DNA of 64,000 bases from Chloracidobacterium thermophilum B (GTDB taxonomy: Bacteria > Acidobacteriota > Blastocatellia > Chloracidobacteriales > Chloracidobacteriaceae): NCBI RefSeq assembly GCF_000226295.1, contig NC_016024.1, positions 975,501-1,039,500 on the forward strand, in the 5' to 3' direction. Of this stretch, positions 43,126-57,503 are shown piece after piece. Numbering within the stretch: position 1 is the first letter of the stretch; each line of letters begins with the position of its first letter. Position numbers and translations under genes: made by a program. The notes under the pieces were generated by a model, which was not told the origin of the DNA, searched no databases, and was given only the letters and a program-made list of their open reading frames with translations.

Positions 43126-44694
43126 TCAGTTTGACGGTGGCTGCCTCTCCTGCTCCAAGGCGTGCATGACGCGCAGCACAAGGTCTTCCCGCCAGTGGCG
43201 CGCCACGACCTGCACGCCAACCGGCAGGCCGGCGCTGTCACGCTCAACCTCGCGGGCTGTGCGCTGGGTCAGATCAACCGTGTCCGGCCGGTCGCTTTCT
43301 TCGTTGGGTCCGACGGCTGTCCACGGCACAACGCCGGCCGGCATACCAAGCAGGTTGTAAAGCGCCGTGTAACTGACGGCTTCTGTTGTGTAGGCGCTTG
43401 CCCCGTGCGTCAGGGCCGGCAATCCGTCGGCCGGGCAGAGCAGCACGTCGCAGCGTTGCTCATCGAGTTTGGCCAGAAATCGCTCGCGGTATCGCTTTTG
43501 GGCTTCGACGAGCTGCCAGTATCCGGTGGCCGTTCGGGAACGCGCCGCCCGCAGCAGCCGGGCCGTGGCGCGCTGTCCGGCAACGTCAGCGATGCGGGCC
43601 AACATGTCACGGGCCACGTTTGGCAGCCGCACCAGAAGCAGGTAGGGCCAGAGAGGCGTCCAGATTGGTTCGTCCGCGAGCAGGTCGCGCGCGTAGCGCA
43701 GGTCATCGGCCAGCAGGATGCCGATAAACAGCCCAAAGGCTTCGGCAACGTCCGGCGGCTGCCAGGGGATGACCTCTGCGCCGCGCCGCTCAAGGGCATC
43801 GGCGGCTTCCCGGATGGCGCGCCGGATGGCCGGCGCGGGACGGAACAGCCCGTTGTCAAGGTAGTAGCCGACGCGCAGCCCCTGAAGTGTGGAGGTGGTT
43901 TCCGGCTCTGTCCAGGGAACGGGTGGAACGGCCGGGTCGCGGCTGGTGTCTTGTCCGTTTGCGGTCAGGACGCGCATGGCCAGTATCAGGTCTTCCACGT
44001 GGCGCGCCATGGGTCCCGGCTGGCAGACAATGGCTTCCATGCCGGGGAACACCTCGGCGTGCCCCTGCATCGTCAACCGGTGAGCGGTTGGCTTGAGTGA
44101 AGCGATGCCGCAGGCATGGGCCGGCAGGCGCAGGCTGCCGCCAATGTCACTGCCCAACCCAAGCGGCGAGCCGTAAGCGGCGATGATGGCGGCCTCGCCG
44201 CCGCTGCTCCCGCCGGGTGCCCGGCGTGCGTCAAGGGGGTGTACCGTCCGTCCGTACAGTGGATTCTCACACTCATTCGCCATGGCGATCTGCGGCAGGT
44301 TGGTCTTGCCCAGGACAATCGCCCCGGCCTGACGCAACCGGGCCACAAGTGGCGCATCCTGGTTAGCCTGGCTGTAGGCGCGTTGTGTCAGTCCAAGTGT
44401 GGTTGGCGTCCCGGCCAGATCGAAGGATTCCTTGATGGTGATGGGCAGCCCGTGCAACGGCCCGAGTAGCGCGCCTTGGGCGCGGCGGGCGTCGGCTTCG
44501 TCAGCCGCGCGGCGGGCCTCCTCAAAGCACGTCACCACGACCGCCCTGAGCTGTGGGTTGACTGCCTGGATGCGTTCGATGTGGGCATCCACGACGGCGC
44601 GTGCCGAAACCTCGCCCGACGCCAGGCGGCGGACAAGGTCGGTCGCACGCATCTGAACAAGTGGATTTTCCGGCTGGGGAAGTCGTTCGGTCAT
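43126..44694 (-). CDS. Amidase (amidase-signature family)
   Basis: 522 residues. The Ser-cisSer-Lys triad is visible: Lys in PITIKESFDLAG, Ser in GGSSGGEAA and the catalytic Ser in GSDIGGSLRLPA (G-x-D-x-GGS). The C-terminal half carries the usual core without an extra domain. Such enzymes hydrolyse amides of varied kind; GatA-like transamidosome function is less likely because gatB and gatC are not next to it. Start ATG 44694 is preferred because GAGG is eight bases upstream; the longer start 21 bases earlier has the site too close. Confidence 0.92.
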   Translation of the reverse strand: MTERLPQPENPLVQMRATDLVRRLASGEVSARAVVDAHIERIQAVNPQLRAVVVTCFEEARRAADEADARRAQGALLGPLHGLPITIKESFDLAGTPTTLGLTQRAYSQANQDAPLVARLRQAGAIVLGKTNLPQIAMANECENPLYGRTVHPLDARRAPGGSSGGEAAIIAAYGSPLGLGSDIGGSLRLPAHACGIASLKPTAHRLTMQGHAEVFPGMEAIVCQPGPMARHVEDLILAMRVLTANGQDTSRDPAVPPVPWTEPETTSTLQGLRVGYYLDNGLFRPAPAIRRAIREAADALERRGAEVIPWQPPDVAEAFGLFIGILLADDLRYARDLLADEPIWTPLWPYLLLVRLPNVARDMLARIADVAGQRATARLLRAARSRTATGYWQLVEAQKRYRERFLAKLDEQRCDVLLCPADGLPALTHGASAYTTEAVSYTALYNLLGMPAGVVPWTAVGPNEESDRPDTVDLTQRTAREVERDSAGLPVGVQVVARHWREDLVLRVMHALEQERQPPSN

Positions 44695-44730
44695 ACTGCA
44701 TACCTCACTCTTCATCCGCCGGTTCTCATT

Positions 44731-45792
<1,062 letters not shown>

Positions 45793-45881
45793 ATTCTGCT
45801 CCTTCCTCAAAAAGCTCTGCTGACGGTTTCAACGACTGAACTTTTCACGAACGAAACTTCGCGTAACGCCCCAGCAGCTTT

Positions 45882-46382
45882 TTATTGTCGCTGGGTTTGT
45901 CTGGCAGCTCTCCAGTCTGGCAGGGGGTGTAGCGGGCGCACATAGAGATGGTTGCCTTCAATGCGTACCACTTCGCATTCTTCACCAGGTTTCAGGTGAT
46001 CTCCGCCCAGGGGCAGCGCCGTCCAGACGGTGCCATCGAGTTCCAGTTCCGCTTCGCTGCGCGGCCCCCGGCTTTCCGTGACGACGACGCCCCGTTTTCC
46101 AATCAGGCTGATGTCGCCCAGTGCCGGCAGCGCCGGTGTGGAGCGTTCCAGCCACCGCTGGAAGATGCGCCGTGTGCTCACCGTCAGCAGGGTTGAAACC
46201 ACAACGAAGGTGAGCAGTTGGAAGGGGAAGCTGAAACCAAATGCAGCCACCAGGGCAGCCCCAGCAGCTCCGATGCCGAACCACAGGGCTATGAACGTCA
46301 CCGTGGAGACCTCTACCACAGCAAACAAAGCTGCGATCACCAGCCACACCGCCCAAAGGTAGTCTGTTATGCCCTGCATCAT
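45882..46382 (-). CDS. NfeD family membrane protein
   Basis: 166 residues with several hydrophobic segments (about 7-30, 30-50 and 60-85: YLWAVWLVIAALFAVVEVS, FIALWFGIGAAGAALVA, FQLLTFVVVSTLLTVS) and a soluble OB-fold tail with LIGKRGVVVTES, DGTVWTALPLGGDHLKPGEE and VRIEGNHLYVRPL, the NfeD pattern. It is the short NfeD1b-type without a ClpP-like protease domain. It pairs with the paraslipin gene downstream. Starts at GTG 46385, ATG 46382 and ATG 46379 are all in frame; AGAGG lies seven bases before ATG 46382, the choice here. Confidence 0.9.
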   Translation of the reverse strand: MMQGITDYLWAVWLVIAALFAVVEVSTVTFIALWFGIGAAGAALVAAFGFSFPFQLLTFVVVSTLLTVSTRRIFQRWLERSTPALPALGDISLIGKRGVVVTESRGPRSEAELELDGTVWTALPLGGDHLKPGEECEVVRIEGNHLYVRPLHPLPDWRAARQTQRQ

Positions 46383-46584
46383 CACCTGACCTCTTCTTTG
46401 CCTGCCCTATACGCCGGCACTCAGCAAAATGTTTTTGTTTTTGCGCAATCCAGGGAAGACTAAGGAATGTAACACGCTTTGGCGAGTGACATCACCAAAA
46501 CACGGCATTGGTGTGACCAGGCAAAGAAAAAACCCAAAGCCGACCGCCCGAAAATCCCCGGAAAACGCCGGAAGCCGGGCGTCC

Positions 46585-46598
46585 GTGTGAAATCACAC
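46585..46598. promoter_or_regulatory. Inverted repeat GTGTGA-AA-TCACAC before the tolC promoter
   Basis: Perfect six-base arms with a two-base spacer, ending at the base before the TTGACG box. The arms resemble a Crp half site, but the spacer is two, not six, so it is not a normal Crp/Fnr site. Confidence 0.55.
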
Positions 46599-46627
46599 TT
46601 GACGTTTCAGTCGGTGGGGCGTAAGAC
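46599..46627 (+). promoter_or_regulatory. Promoter of the TolC-MFS-TetR operon
   Basis: TTGACG (46599-46604), 17 bases, then TAAGAC (46622-46627). The -35 is close to consensus, the -10 is a weaker match. The start point would fall about 46634, inside the palindromes. Confidence 0.5.
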
Positions 46628-46630
46628 TTG

Positions 46631-46644
46631 CATTCAAACGAATG
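46631..46644. promoter_or_regulatory. Inverted repeat CATTC-AAAC-GAATG
   Basis: Perfect five-base arms around AAAC, at the expected transcription start. It sits next to the larger palindrome at 46645 and may be a second operator half. Confidence 0.5.
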
Positions 46645-46664
46645 TTTCAATCAAGTGATTGAAA
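46645..46664. promoter_or_regulatory. Palindromic operator-like site TTTCAATCA-AG-TGATTGAAA
   Basis: A perfect nine-base inverted repeat with a two-base centre, ending 10 bases before the tolC ATG. Size and layout fit the operator of a TetR-family dimer. A TetR-family gene is the third gene of this operon, so autoregulation is the simplest reading. Confidence 0.65.
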
Positions 46665-46674
46665 TGGTGAACTT

Positions 46675-48552
46675 ATGAACATTCCTCGTTACTGCACATG
46701 GGTCGGGCTGGCATTCATTCTGGCAGCTCTGATGACATCCCTGGTACGCGCCCAGGACGAGTTTCCGGTTTCCAGTCCTGCTTCCGACGAACCGGGCCGC
46801 CCGGCCATCGCTGGGATTGTGCGGACGGCAGCCCAGACGCCGACAGCCTCCACAACGACTTCCGATCAGGACCTCATCGAGCAGGCACGTCGCCAGATCG
46901 CCATCGAGCCACGGGTGGGGGTTGTGCCGGGGTTGAGCCGCCCGCTGGCGCTGCGCGAGGCCATTCTTATGGCGTTGCGGGCCAATCCAGACGTGGAAAT
47001 TCAGCGGATTGCCGTACAGCAGGCGGCATTTGATGTCAACCGCACCAAGGGGTTTTACGACGTGGTGCTGACAAACCAGTTTGCCTACTCGGCGCTCCGC
47101 AATCCGGCCGTCAATCCCTTTGCCGGAGCCGATGAAAACGGAGCCGTCGAGATTCGCGCGGCACAAAACACCTTTGCCTTCACCAAGCCGCTGATGACCG
47201 GCGGGCGCGTCGGGGCCGAGTTCACCGTGGCGCGGCAGGACACAACCAACATCTTTGCCGGGGTCAATCCGCTGTTCAGTTCCCAGTTGACCTTCACCTT
47301 CACGCAGCCGCTGTTTCGCAACTTTCGGACGGATGAATCCCGCCGCCAGATTGAACTGGCCAAAAAGCGTCTGACGCTGTCGGATTCGCAGTTCCGGCAG
47401 CGCGTCATAGACATCGTGGCGCAGGTGCAGTCGGCGTACTGGGATTTGGTCTTTGCCCGCCGCGAAGTCGAAATCCGCGCCGAAGCTGTGGCGCTGGCAC
47501 GCATCCAGCTTGAACAGAACCGGCGCTTCGTCGAGGCCGGTACGGCGGCTCCAGTGGAGATCGTATCGGTCGAAGCCCAGCTCGAACAGCGCCAGGAAGA
47601 GTTCCTGCTGGCGCTGGAAAATCTGACGCGCGTGGAAAATGCCCTCAAGTCCCTCATCCTGGACCAGCGCCAGGCGCCCCTGTGGCAGGAAGCCATTGTG
47701 CCCACTGAACAGGTCAACCTCGAACCGGTCAACATTTCGCTTGATGAAGCCGTGCGAGCCGCGCTCGCCAGGCGGCCGGAAATGGAGCAGTTCGACATTC
47801 AGAAGACGGCCAACGAGATTGACATCCGGTTTTTCCGCGACCAGCTCCGTCCGCAGTTGGATTTCGTCGGTTCCTACAGCTTGCAGGGGCTGGCCGGGAC
47901 GCCGCTCCCCATCACGACCAATCCTTTTGCCGGTGGTTTCAATACGGCCGTGCTGGAAAGGTTGAACCTCCTTTCGGCACAGGCTGGACTGGGGCCGGTC
48001 GTGATTCCGCCGCCGACCAACCAGACACCGGGCGTGTTCATCGGCGGGTTTGGGCGCAATCTCAGCAATCTGTTCACCAAGAACTTTTATGGCGTGCGGG
48101 TTGGCGTCAACCTGAGCTTCACGCTCAACAACCGTACGACCCAGGGCGCACTCGGCCGGGCGTTGGCTCAGGACCGGCTCATTGCCGCCCAGCGCCAGCG
48201 TTTTGAAACCCAGGTGGAAACGGAAGTGCGTAACGCGCTTCAGTCCGTGCAGACGGCGTTGCGGCGGGTGCAGGCGGCGCGGGCCTCACGGGTGGCAGCC
48301 GAGGCGCAGTACGCCAGCGAAATGCGCCGCTATCAGGTGGGTGAGTCCACGAACTTCCTCGTGCTTGACCGGCAAAATGCCCTGTCTGCGGCGCGGGGAC
48401 GGGAAGTGCGCGCCCTGACGGACTACAACAAGGCGGTCGTAGCCCTTCAGCGGGCGATGTCCACCACGCTGGATGCCAACAGTCTGACGGTCAAGCCGGC
48501 GGATGGGTCACGTCCGGCGGATGTACATCCCGATGTCGAGCCAACACCCTGA
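46675..48552 (+). CDS. TolC-like outer-membrane efflux protein
   Basis: 625 residues. A signal peptide (MNIPRYCTWVGLAFILAALM to about VRAQ) is followed by a disordered stretch and two outer-membrane-factor repeats: LALREAILMALRANPDVEI, long helices (VEIRAEAVALARIQLEQNRR), and NLSFTLNNRTTQGALGRALA with ALQSVQTALRRVQAAR. It is a trimeric channel that completes export across the outer membrane, working with an inner-membrane pump. The MFS gene follows by 10 bases. No membrane-fusion protein gene is present here. Confidence 0.93.
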   Translation: MNIPRYCTWVGLAFILAALMTSLVRAQDEFPVSSPASDEPGRPAIAGIVRTAAQTPTASTTTSDQDLIEQARRQIAIEPRVGVVPGLSRPLALREAILMALRANPDVEIQRIAVQQAAFDVNRTKGFYDVVLTNQFAYSALRNPAVNPFAGADENGAVEIRAAQNTFAFTKPLMTGGRVGAEFTVARQDTTNIFAGVNPLFSSQLTFTFTQPLFRNFRTDESRRQIELAKKRLTLSDSQFRQRVIDIVAQVQSAYWDLVFARREVEIRAEAVALARIQLEQNRRFVEAGTAAPVEIVSVEAQLEQRQEEFLLALENLTRVENALKSLILDQRQAPLWQEAIVPTEQVNLEPVNISLDEAVRAALARRPEMEQFDIQKTANEIDIRFFRDQLRPQLDFVGSYSLQGLAGTPLPITTNPFAGGFNTAVLERLNLLSAQAGLGPVVIPPPTNQTPGVFIGGFGRNLSNLFTKNFYGVRVGVNLSFTLNNRTTQGALGRALAQDRLIAAQRQRFETQVETEVRNALQSVQTALRRVQAARASRVAAEAQYASEMRRYQVGESTNFLVLDRQNALSAARGREVRALTDYNKAVVALQRAMSTTLDANSLTVKPADGSRPADVHPDVEPTP

Positions 48553-48562
48553 GCCACTTCCA

Positions 48563-49876
48563 ATGAACACCATGCGTGGTTGGCTTCAGCGCCCGTTTCT
48601 GCGCCAGTGGGCGGCCGACTGGTCGCCGCTGCGGAGACGTGCCTTCCGTCTCTACTTTGGTGGACAGGCGGTGTCGTTGCTCGGCACCTGGATGCAGATC
48701 ACGGCACAGTCGTGGGTGGTATGGGAACTAAGTCACTCGATGCAGTCCCAAGGCGTTGTGGCGCTGCTCGGTTCCTTGCCGCTGATATTGTTGGCGCCGT
48801 GGGCCGGCGCAGCGGCTGACCGTTTCGACCGCCGGAAACTGCTCATTCTGGCGCAGGTGGCCGCGATGCTGCTGGCCTTTGCGCTCGCCCTGCTGGTGCA
48901 AACGGGGTGGATTCGGCTCTGGCACGTCTATGGACTGTCGTTTCTGCTTGGCGTCGTCGCGGCGGTTGAAATGCCGGCCCAACAGGCTTTCATCGGCGAT
49001 CTGGTCGGGATGTCCGAAGTTCGCAAGGCGTTGGCGCTCAACGGCATTATCGTCCAGCTTGGACGGACGGTGGGACCAACGCTTGCCGGCTGGGCGATTG
49101 CCCACATCGGCGTGGCCGAAGCCTTCTGGGTCAATGGGGTGAGTTTTCTCGCGGTTATTGCCAGCCTGCTGGCCATCCGCAGCGTCACCACGGAGCGGGC
49201 TTCCCAGACCGGCATCAGTCGGGGTGGCTTTGGTGAGGCCGTCCGGTATCTGCGCTCCCAACCGCGCCTGCTCGACCTGCTGGCCTTCACCATGCTGGCC
49301 GCCTTTTTCGTCCTGTCGAACCTGACGATTTACCCTGCGCTGGCCACAGTTGTTCTCCGTGGGGATTCCCGCACCTTGGGCTGGCTGCTGGGGGCTTCGG
49401 GGGTAGGGGCGCTCATCGGTTCAGTACTGGTGACGCACCTGAGCCGGGCCATTCCACGGGTGGGGGCGGCGCTGGTTGGGTGTACGGTGTGGGCCGGCGT
49501 CATGGTGGTGTGCAATTCCTGGAGTCGTACGCTCCCGGCGGCGGTTTCGTGTATTGTGGCGACAGGGCTGGCCGTTCCCTTCATTTTCACGACGGCCAAC
49601 GGATTGACGCAGATGCTCGCTCCAGTGCAGATGCGCGGGCGGCTGTTGAGCATCCTGCTGATGGCCGGCTTCGGTCTGCAACCGGTTGTAGCCATTGGCA
49701 TTGGTTGGATTGGCGACCGGTTTGGCCCGTCACAGGCTCTGCTCATCAACGGTCTGTGCCTGATTGGCGGCGGACTGCTGATGATGGGGCGTCCCGGACT
49801 TCTGGGTTGGCAGGTTGGCGTGGCGACGACGGGGGAATCTACACCGCCGGGCGTGGCACCGGCTCAACCGGCATAA
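48563..49876 (+). CDS. MFS exporter, EntS/MFS_3-like
   Basis: 437 residues with about 12 helices. AFRLYFGGQAVSLLGTWMQITAQSW, LLAPWAGAAADRFDRRKLLI (the MFS loop 2-3 motif), IGDLVGMSEVRKALALNGII and GRTVGPTLAGW are typical of the EntS/MFS_3 group, which exports siderophores and drugs. It follows the tolC-like gene by 10 bases, and the TetR-type gene lies 97 bases after its stop. An earlier in-frame start overlaps tolC and adds a hydrophilic stretch; ATG 48563 was chosen, though the binding site is weak. Substrate unknown. Confidence 0.9.
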   Translation: MNTMRGWLQRPFLRQWAADWSPLRRRAFRLYFGGQAVSLLGTWMQITAQSWVVWELSHSMQSQGVVALLGSLPLILLAPWAGAAADRFDRRKLLILAQVAAMLLAFALALLVQTGWIRLWHVYGLSFLLGVVAAVEMPAQQAFIGDLVGMSEVRKALALNGIIVQLGRTVGPTLAGWAIAHIGVAEAFWVNGVSFLAVIASLLAIRSVTTERASQTGISRGGFGEAVRYLRSQPRLLDLLAFTMLAAFFVLSNLTIYPALATVVLRGDSRTLGWLLGASGVGALIGSVLVTHLSRAIPRVGAALVGCTVWAGVMVVCNSWSRTLPAAVSCIVATGLAVPFIFTTANGLTQMLAPVQMRGRLLSILLMAGFGLQPVVAIGIGWIGDRFGPSQALLINGLCLIGGGLLMMGRPGLLGWQVGVATTGESTPPGVAPAQPA

Positions 49877-49973
49877 ATACCCTGACTGGTGTCAGCCTTG
49901 GGGTCAGGTGCCTGAGACAGGCTGACCCGGAAACCCGATTTTGAAGCGCAAGCACAACGCAGGAATGAAACCT

Positions 49974-50795
49974 ATGGCTCAAGCCAATGCTGGTCATCAG
50001 GCGGCGGCTCCGGCAGGTGAATCCAAGCTGCCAAAACGCAAGGCAAAACGCGCGGCTGAGGGCGAAACAGCCGATGCCAAGACCCGCCTGCTGGTGGTGG
50101 CGGAGCGGATGTTCGCTGAGCGGGGCTTTGCCTGTACGAGCGTCCGCGATCTGGCCGCCGAAGCCGGCGTCAACATTGCGGCTGTCAACTATCACTTCCG
50201 CAGCAAGGAAGAGCTGTACCTGGAAACCCTGCGTTATGCGATGCGGCGCTCAAAGGACATCACTCCGCGTTTTGCGCGCATTCTGCGGCAGGCCCAGCAG
50301 GTGGGCACGCCAGAGGCCGCACAGCAGGGCATTGTGCACTTCATCGAGACCTTCATCAGCCATCTCTATGGTCAACCGGCCGGAACAGACTACTCGGCAG
50401 CGTTGATGTCGCACGAGATGCTCCATCCGACCGGCGCCCTTGACATCGTGGTGCAGGAATTCATCCAGCCCCGCTTCGAGATTCTCATGGCGCTGATCCG
50501 GCTGGCGCGCCCCGATCTCAAGCCGGACCTCGATGTAGCTTTCCATGCCTTCAGCATCGTTGGGCAGTGCCTGCACATGCACTTCTGCCGTCCCATCGTT
50601 CTGCAACTGACGGGAGAAGGGAAGCTGACGGCGCGTTTCCTGCGTCGCATGGCGCGTCACATTGCCGGATTTTCCATCAGGGGGCTGGCGGTGGCGGCGC
50701 CGCGGCCGGTGGAGACGCGGCTGGCGGGGACTCCGGGCGCAGGTGGGGAAACAGAATCACATCCCGAATCGAACGCTGATTCGTCAGCAGCATAA
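49974..50795 (+). CDS. TetR/AcrR-family regulator with CecR-type C-terminal domain
   Basis: 273 residues. After a basic disordered front, [40 protein letters not shown] and [13 protein letters not shown] form the TetR helix-turn-helix. The C-terminal domain ([37 protein letters not shown]) fits the CecR/DUF1956 type, which senses small molecules and controls export. ATG 49974 is preferred over ATG 49965 since AGGA lies nine bases before it. It is the third gene of the operon and the likely repressor of the operator at 46645. Its 3' end overlaps lysS by 119 bases. Confidence 0.9.
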   Translation: MAQANAGHQAAAPAGESKLPKRKAKRAAEGETADAKTRLLVVAERMFAERGFACTSVRDLAAEAGVNIAAVNYHFRSKEELYLETLRYAMRRSKDITPRFARILRQAQQVGTPEAAQQGIVHFIETFISHLYGQPAGTDYSAALMSHEMLHPTGALDIVVQEFIQPRFEILMALIRLARPDLKPDLDVAFHAFSIVGQCLHMHFCRPIVLQLTGEGKLTARFLRRMARHIAGFSIRGLAVAAPRPVETRLAGTPGAGGETESHPESNADSSAA

Positions 50796-52215
50796 CCAGC
50801 CGGTCAATGCCGATGCCTTCGCCGGCCGTGGGCGGCATGCCGTAGGCCAGCGCCCGAATAAAATCTTCATCGAGCGGCATGGCTTCGTCATCTCCCGTGG
50901 CGCGCGCGGCCAGTTGCTGCTCAAAGCGCCGCCGTTGTTCGTCGGGATCGTTGAGTTCGGTAAAGGCATTGGCGCATTCCATGCCGCCGATGAACAGCTC
51001 GAAGCGATCCACAAAGTTCGGGTCGTCGTCAGCGTGGCGGGCCAGGGGACTCAACTCGGTCGGAAAGCGCGTGATGAAGGTCGGCTGGATAAGGTGCGGC
51101 TCGGCGACGTGTTCAAAGAGTTCGCCCAACCGTTTGCCATAGCCAGCCGTCGGGGCCACGGGCAGATGGAGACGTTCCATGGCGCGCGTTACGCCATCAA
51201 GGTCGGCTAAGTCGGCCAGTTGCGGCCGGTCAGGCGTTGGCCAGTAGGCGATGATGGCTTCCTGCATCGTCAGGCGACGCCAGGGACGGGCAAAGGAGAT
51301 CGTAGCGTCGTTGTAGGTGATGGTCTCTGTCCCGCAGGTCTGGGCGACGACTTCGGTGATGAGTTCTTCCGTCAGCGTCATGAGGTCTTCGTACGTGGCA
51401 TAGGCTTCGTAGAACTCCAACATGGTGAACTCCGGGTTATGCCGCGTCGAAAGCCCTTCATTGCGGAAGTTGCGGTTGATTTCATAGACCTTTTCAAAGC
51501 CGCCGACGATGAGCCGCTTTAGATACAGTTCCGGTGCAATGCGCGCATAGAGCGGCATGTCCAGCGCGTTGTGGTGGGTGATAAAGGGCCGCGCCGTCGC
51601 CCCGGAAGCGATGGGCTGGAGCATGGGCGTTTCCACTTCGAGATACCCACGGGCATCAAAAAAGCGCCGGATGGATTGAATAATCCGGGCGCGCTTGACA
51701 AACACCGCCCGCACGTCCCGGTTGGCCATCAGATCGGCGTAGCGCCGCCGGTAGCGCAGCTCGATGTCGTGCAATCCGTAGTGCTTGTCCGGTGGCGGGA
51801 GCAGCGCCTTGGTAAGAAAGGTAAGCTGTTCGGTATGAACGGACAACTCGCCGGTTTTCGTCCGAAACAGTTTGCCGGCAACGCCGATGAAGTCGCCGAG
51901 GTCAAGCCGTTTGAAGAGCAGCCATTCGTTTTCCGGGAGTTCGTTCCGGCGCAGGTAGGCTTGGAGCGTGGCCGCGCCGTCGGTAAAGCGGATGAACGCC
52001 GCCTTGCCCATAAGGTTGATGGCCTGAATCCGGCCCGGAACCCGGACGGCAATCGCTTCCTGCTCCAAGGCTTCAGCCGGGTAGGTTCCGTAGGTGGCAA
52101 CAATCTCACTGACGCTGTGCGTCCGGGAGTAACCTGCCGGATGGGTGGCAAAACCCAGCGCGGCAATGTCGGCCAGATGTTGGCGGCGTTGTCGGGTGTA
52201 TTCGTTGTCTTCCAT
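50677..52215 (-). CDS. lysS: Lysyl-tRNA synthetase, class II
   Basis: 512 residues. N-terminal OB-fold anticodon domain ([20 protein letters not shown]) and the catalytic domain with motif 2 [20 protein letters not shown] and motif 3 [22 protein letters not shown]. It charges tRNA-Lys. Class II LysRS normally ends shortly after RDVILFP; here 20 further residues, mostly Pro/Ala, follow and overlap the TetR gene on the other strand. The ATG at 52215 has a poor binding site. Confidence 0.97.
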   Translation of the reverse strand: MEDNEYTRQRRQHLADIAALGFATHPAGYSRTHSVSEIVATYGTYPAEALEQEAIAVRVPGRIQAINLMGKAAFIRFTDGAATLQAYLRRNELPENEWLLFKRLDLGDFIGVAGKLFRTKTGELSVHTEQLTFLTKALLPPPDKHYGLHDIELRYRRRYADLMANRDVRAVFVKRARIIQSIRRFFDARGYLEVETPMLQPIASGATARPFITHHNALDMPLYARIAPELYLKRLIVGGFEKVYEINRNFRNEGLSTRHNPEFTMLEFYEAYATYEDLMTLTEELITEVVAQTCGTETITYNDATISFARPWRRLTMQEAIIAYWPTPDRPQLADLADLDGVTRAMERLHLPVAPTAGYGKRLGELFEHVAEPHLIQPTFITRFPTELSPLARHADDDPNFVDRFELFIGGMECANAFTELNDPDEQRRRFEQQLAARATGDDEAMPLDEDFIRALAYGMPPTAGEGIGIDRLVMLLTNQRSIRDVILFPHLRPESPPAASPPAAAPPPPAP

Positions 52216-52245
52216 GGTGTGTCGTCAACCGGCGGGTGGGCGGGG

Positions 52246-52962
52246 CTAAGTGCCAATCACTTTCATCCGCCGCAGGATACGGGCCAGCTCGATGCGCCCC
52301 CGGTTGATGCGGGATTTGACCGTGCCTTCCGGGATTTGGAGCTTTTCGACGATTTCCTGGTAGGTCATTTCTTCAATGTCGCGCATGATGACGCACTGCC
52401 GCAGGTCGGGGGAGAGCTTTTCAATGGCCTGCATAATCTGAAGCGACTGTTCCTGGCGCTCGATGCGCTGCTGGGGATGATCCGTCCGGCTTTGCAGGCG
52501 GTGAACATGGGCTTCCAGGTCCTCGCCGCCTTCGACAGGTTGCCGCTGCCGGCGGCGGTAGTCGTCAATAATGAGATTGCGCGCCAGGCGTAACAGCCAG
52601 TTTGGGAAATCGCCGACCTCCGGGTTGTACTGATCGAGCGAGCGGTAAATCTTCAGAAACACTTCCTGAGTCAGGTCTTCCGCCTGCTCGTGGCGTCCGA
52701 CGAACTTGTAGGCCAGTTGATAGACCCGCCGGGAGTACTGGCGGACAAGATACTCCCACGCGGCGGGTTCGCCAGCGCGGCAGCGTGCGGCCAGCTCAAC
52801 GTCCGCCGCCCGGTTGCGGGCCGCCTGAGCCGGTGCTGGCAGTACCGCTTCCAGTGCTTCCAGCGCCTCACGCTGCTCCGCCGGAAGATCATTCACGTCA
52901 TCGGAAGCATCTGCGGCCGGGCCAGACGGCAGGGCCGGATGGGTCGTCTCTGGCGAGGACAT
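52246..52962 (-). CDS. ECF-type RNA polymerase sigma factor
   Basis: 238 residues. Sigma2: VRQYSRRVYQLAYKFVGRHE and EDLTQEVFLKIYRSL; then WLLRLARNLIIDDYRRRQR; sigma4: LSPDLRQCVIMRDIEEMTYQ and IPEGTVKSRINRGRIELARI. It has a long acidic N-terminal stretch (about 50 residues) before sigma2. No anti-sigma factor gene is next to it, so its signal is unknown. It is 30 bases upstream of lysS on the same strand. Confidence 0.93.
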   Translation of the reverse strand: MSSPETTHPALPSGPAADASDDVNDLPAEQREALEALEAVLPAPAQAARNRAADVELAARCRAGEPAAWEYLVRQYSRRVYQLAYKFVGRHEQAEDLTQEVFLKIYRSLDQYNPEVGDFPNWLLRLARNLIIDDYRRRQRQPVEGGEDLEAHVHRLQSRTDHPQQRIERQEQSLQIMQAIEKLSPDLRQCVIMRDIEEMTYQEIVEKLQIPEGTVKSRINRGRIELARILRRMKVIGT

Positions 52963-53094
52963 CAGACAAAACCGTACGGCGCTAGGTCAGGAGTTCAAAG
53001 GTCATGGCGAAGTTACGCTTTTTGGGGGTGCAAGTCAAAACCCCGGCGCTTGGACGGAGGGCTTCCGGCAGGTATTGCTGGCTGAAAAGCACAC

Positions 53095-53125
53095 GAAAAA
53101 AGGCGATGGGGAATACCCATCGCCT
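53095..53125 (-). terminator. Strong terminator of the TonB receptor gene
   Basis: On the minus strand a perfect ten-base stem (AGGCGATGGG with CCCATCGCCT) around a five-base loop is followed by TTTTTT. It begins 28 bases after the receptor stop at 53153. Confidence 0.9.
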
Positions 53126-53152
53126 GATCGGAAAGCTGACGTTGTTTGGCCT

Positions 53153-56947
<3,795 letters not shown>

Positions 56948-57503
56948 GCCCAGACCACTCCTCTTTCAATGTAAAGTCATCCAAGCCAGCCAGCCGCCCA
57001 GGACTGGCGCAGCACCTGTCCCCATGCGAGCTGACGTGGTTTTCCAACTGTGCTGATTGGTTTGTCTTGTAACACACGTTTCACGCGATGGAAACCGAAA
57101 ATATGGCGGTGTCGTCGCACCGGGTGGCCGTCCGAAGCCTGCTCAACCACCCCTGCCATGGGGGCTGACCGTCGCCGCTGGCAAGGCGTGGCGGCCCGTA
57201 CCATGTCCCGGCGTCTTCCAAACCGCATTGGATTGAAGCCGAAATGTTCTGGATTCAAGGGGTTTGCCTGGGCGTACGGTTGACACTGGCAGCCCATTGT
57301 GAATAGGGTTGGCCACATCATCGGTTGCCCACCGGATTTCCATTGTTTGTCTGTCACATCCCATAGCCCCACCAATCCACAGCCCCATCAATGGATTACT
57401 TCCTGCATTGCACTCACCGGATTTTCAAAACCAGCCGGAGCTGTGCCCCTGGTGTTTCGATGGAGGCCTCCAGCCAAAGGCGCAGAAAATCGCTTTCAGT
57501 ACC
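56948..57503. other. 556-base intergenic region
   Basis: No protein-coding frame of convincing type is seen. It should contain the divergent promoters of the Oar-like receptor and the glycosyltransferase. Noted signals: a small CCCC/GGGG hairpin (57150-57163) and a TTGACA (57280). Confidence 0.4.
57280..57309 (+). promoter_or_regulatory. Possible promoter of the glycosyltransferase gene
   Basis: A perfect TTGACA (57280-57285) is followed after 18 bases by TAGGGT (57304-57309), three of six matches. It would leave a leader of about 190 bases. Confidence 0.35.

Noticed and set aside
46585-46598. Crp/Fnr binding site
   Set aside because: GTGTGA and TCACAC look like Crp half sites but are only two bases apart, whereas the Crp consensus needs six.
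56948-57503. A tRNA or small RNA gene in the long intergenic region
   Set aside because: I looked for a T-loop GTTCGA-type motif and a cloverleaf and found none. No hairpin longer than four base pairs stands out.
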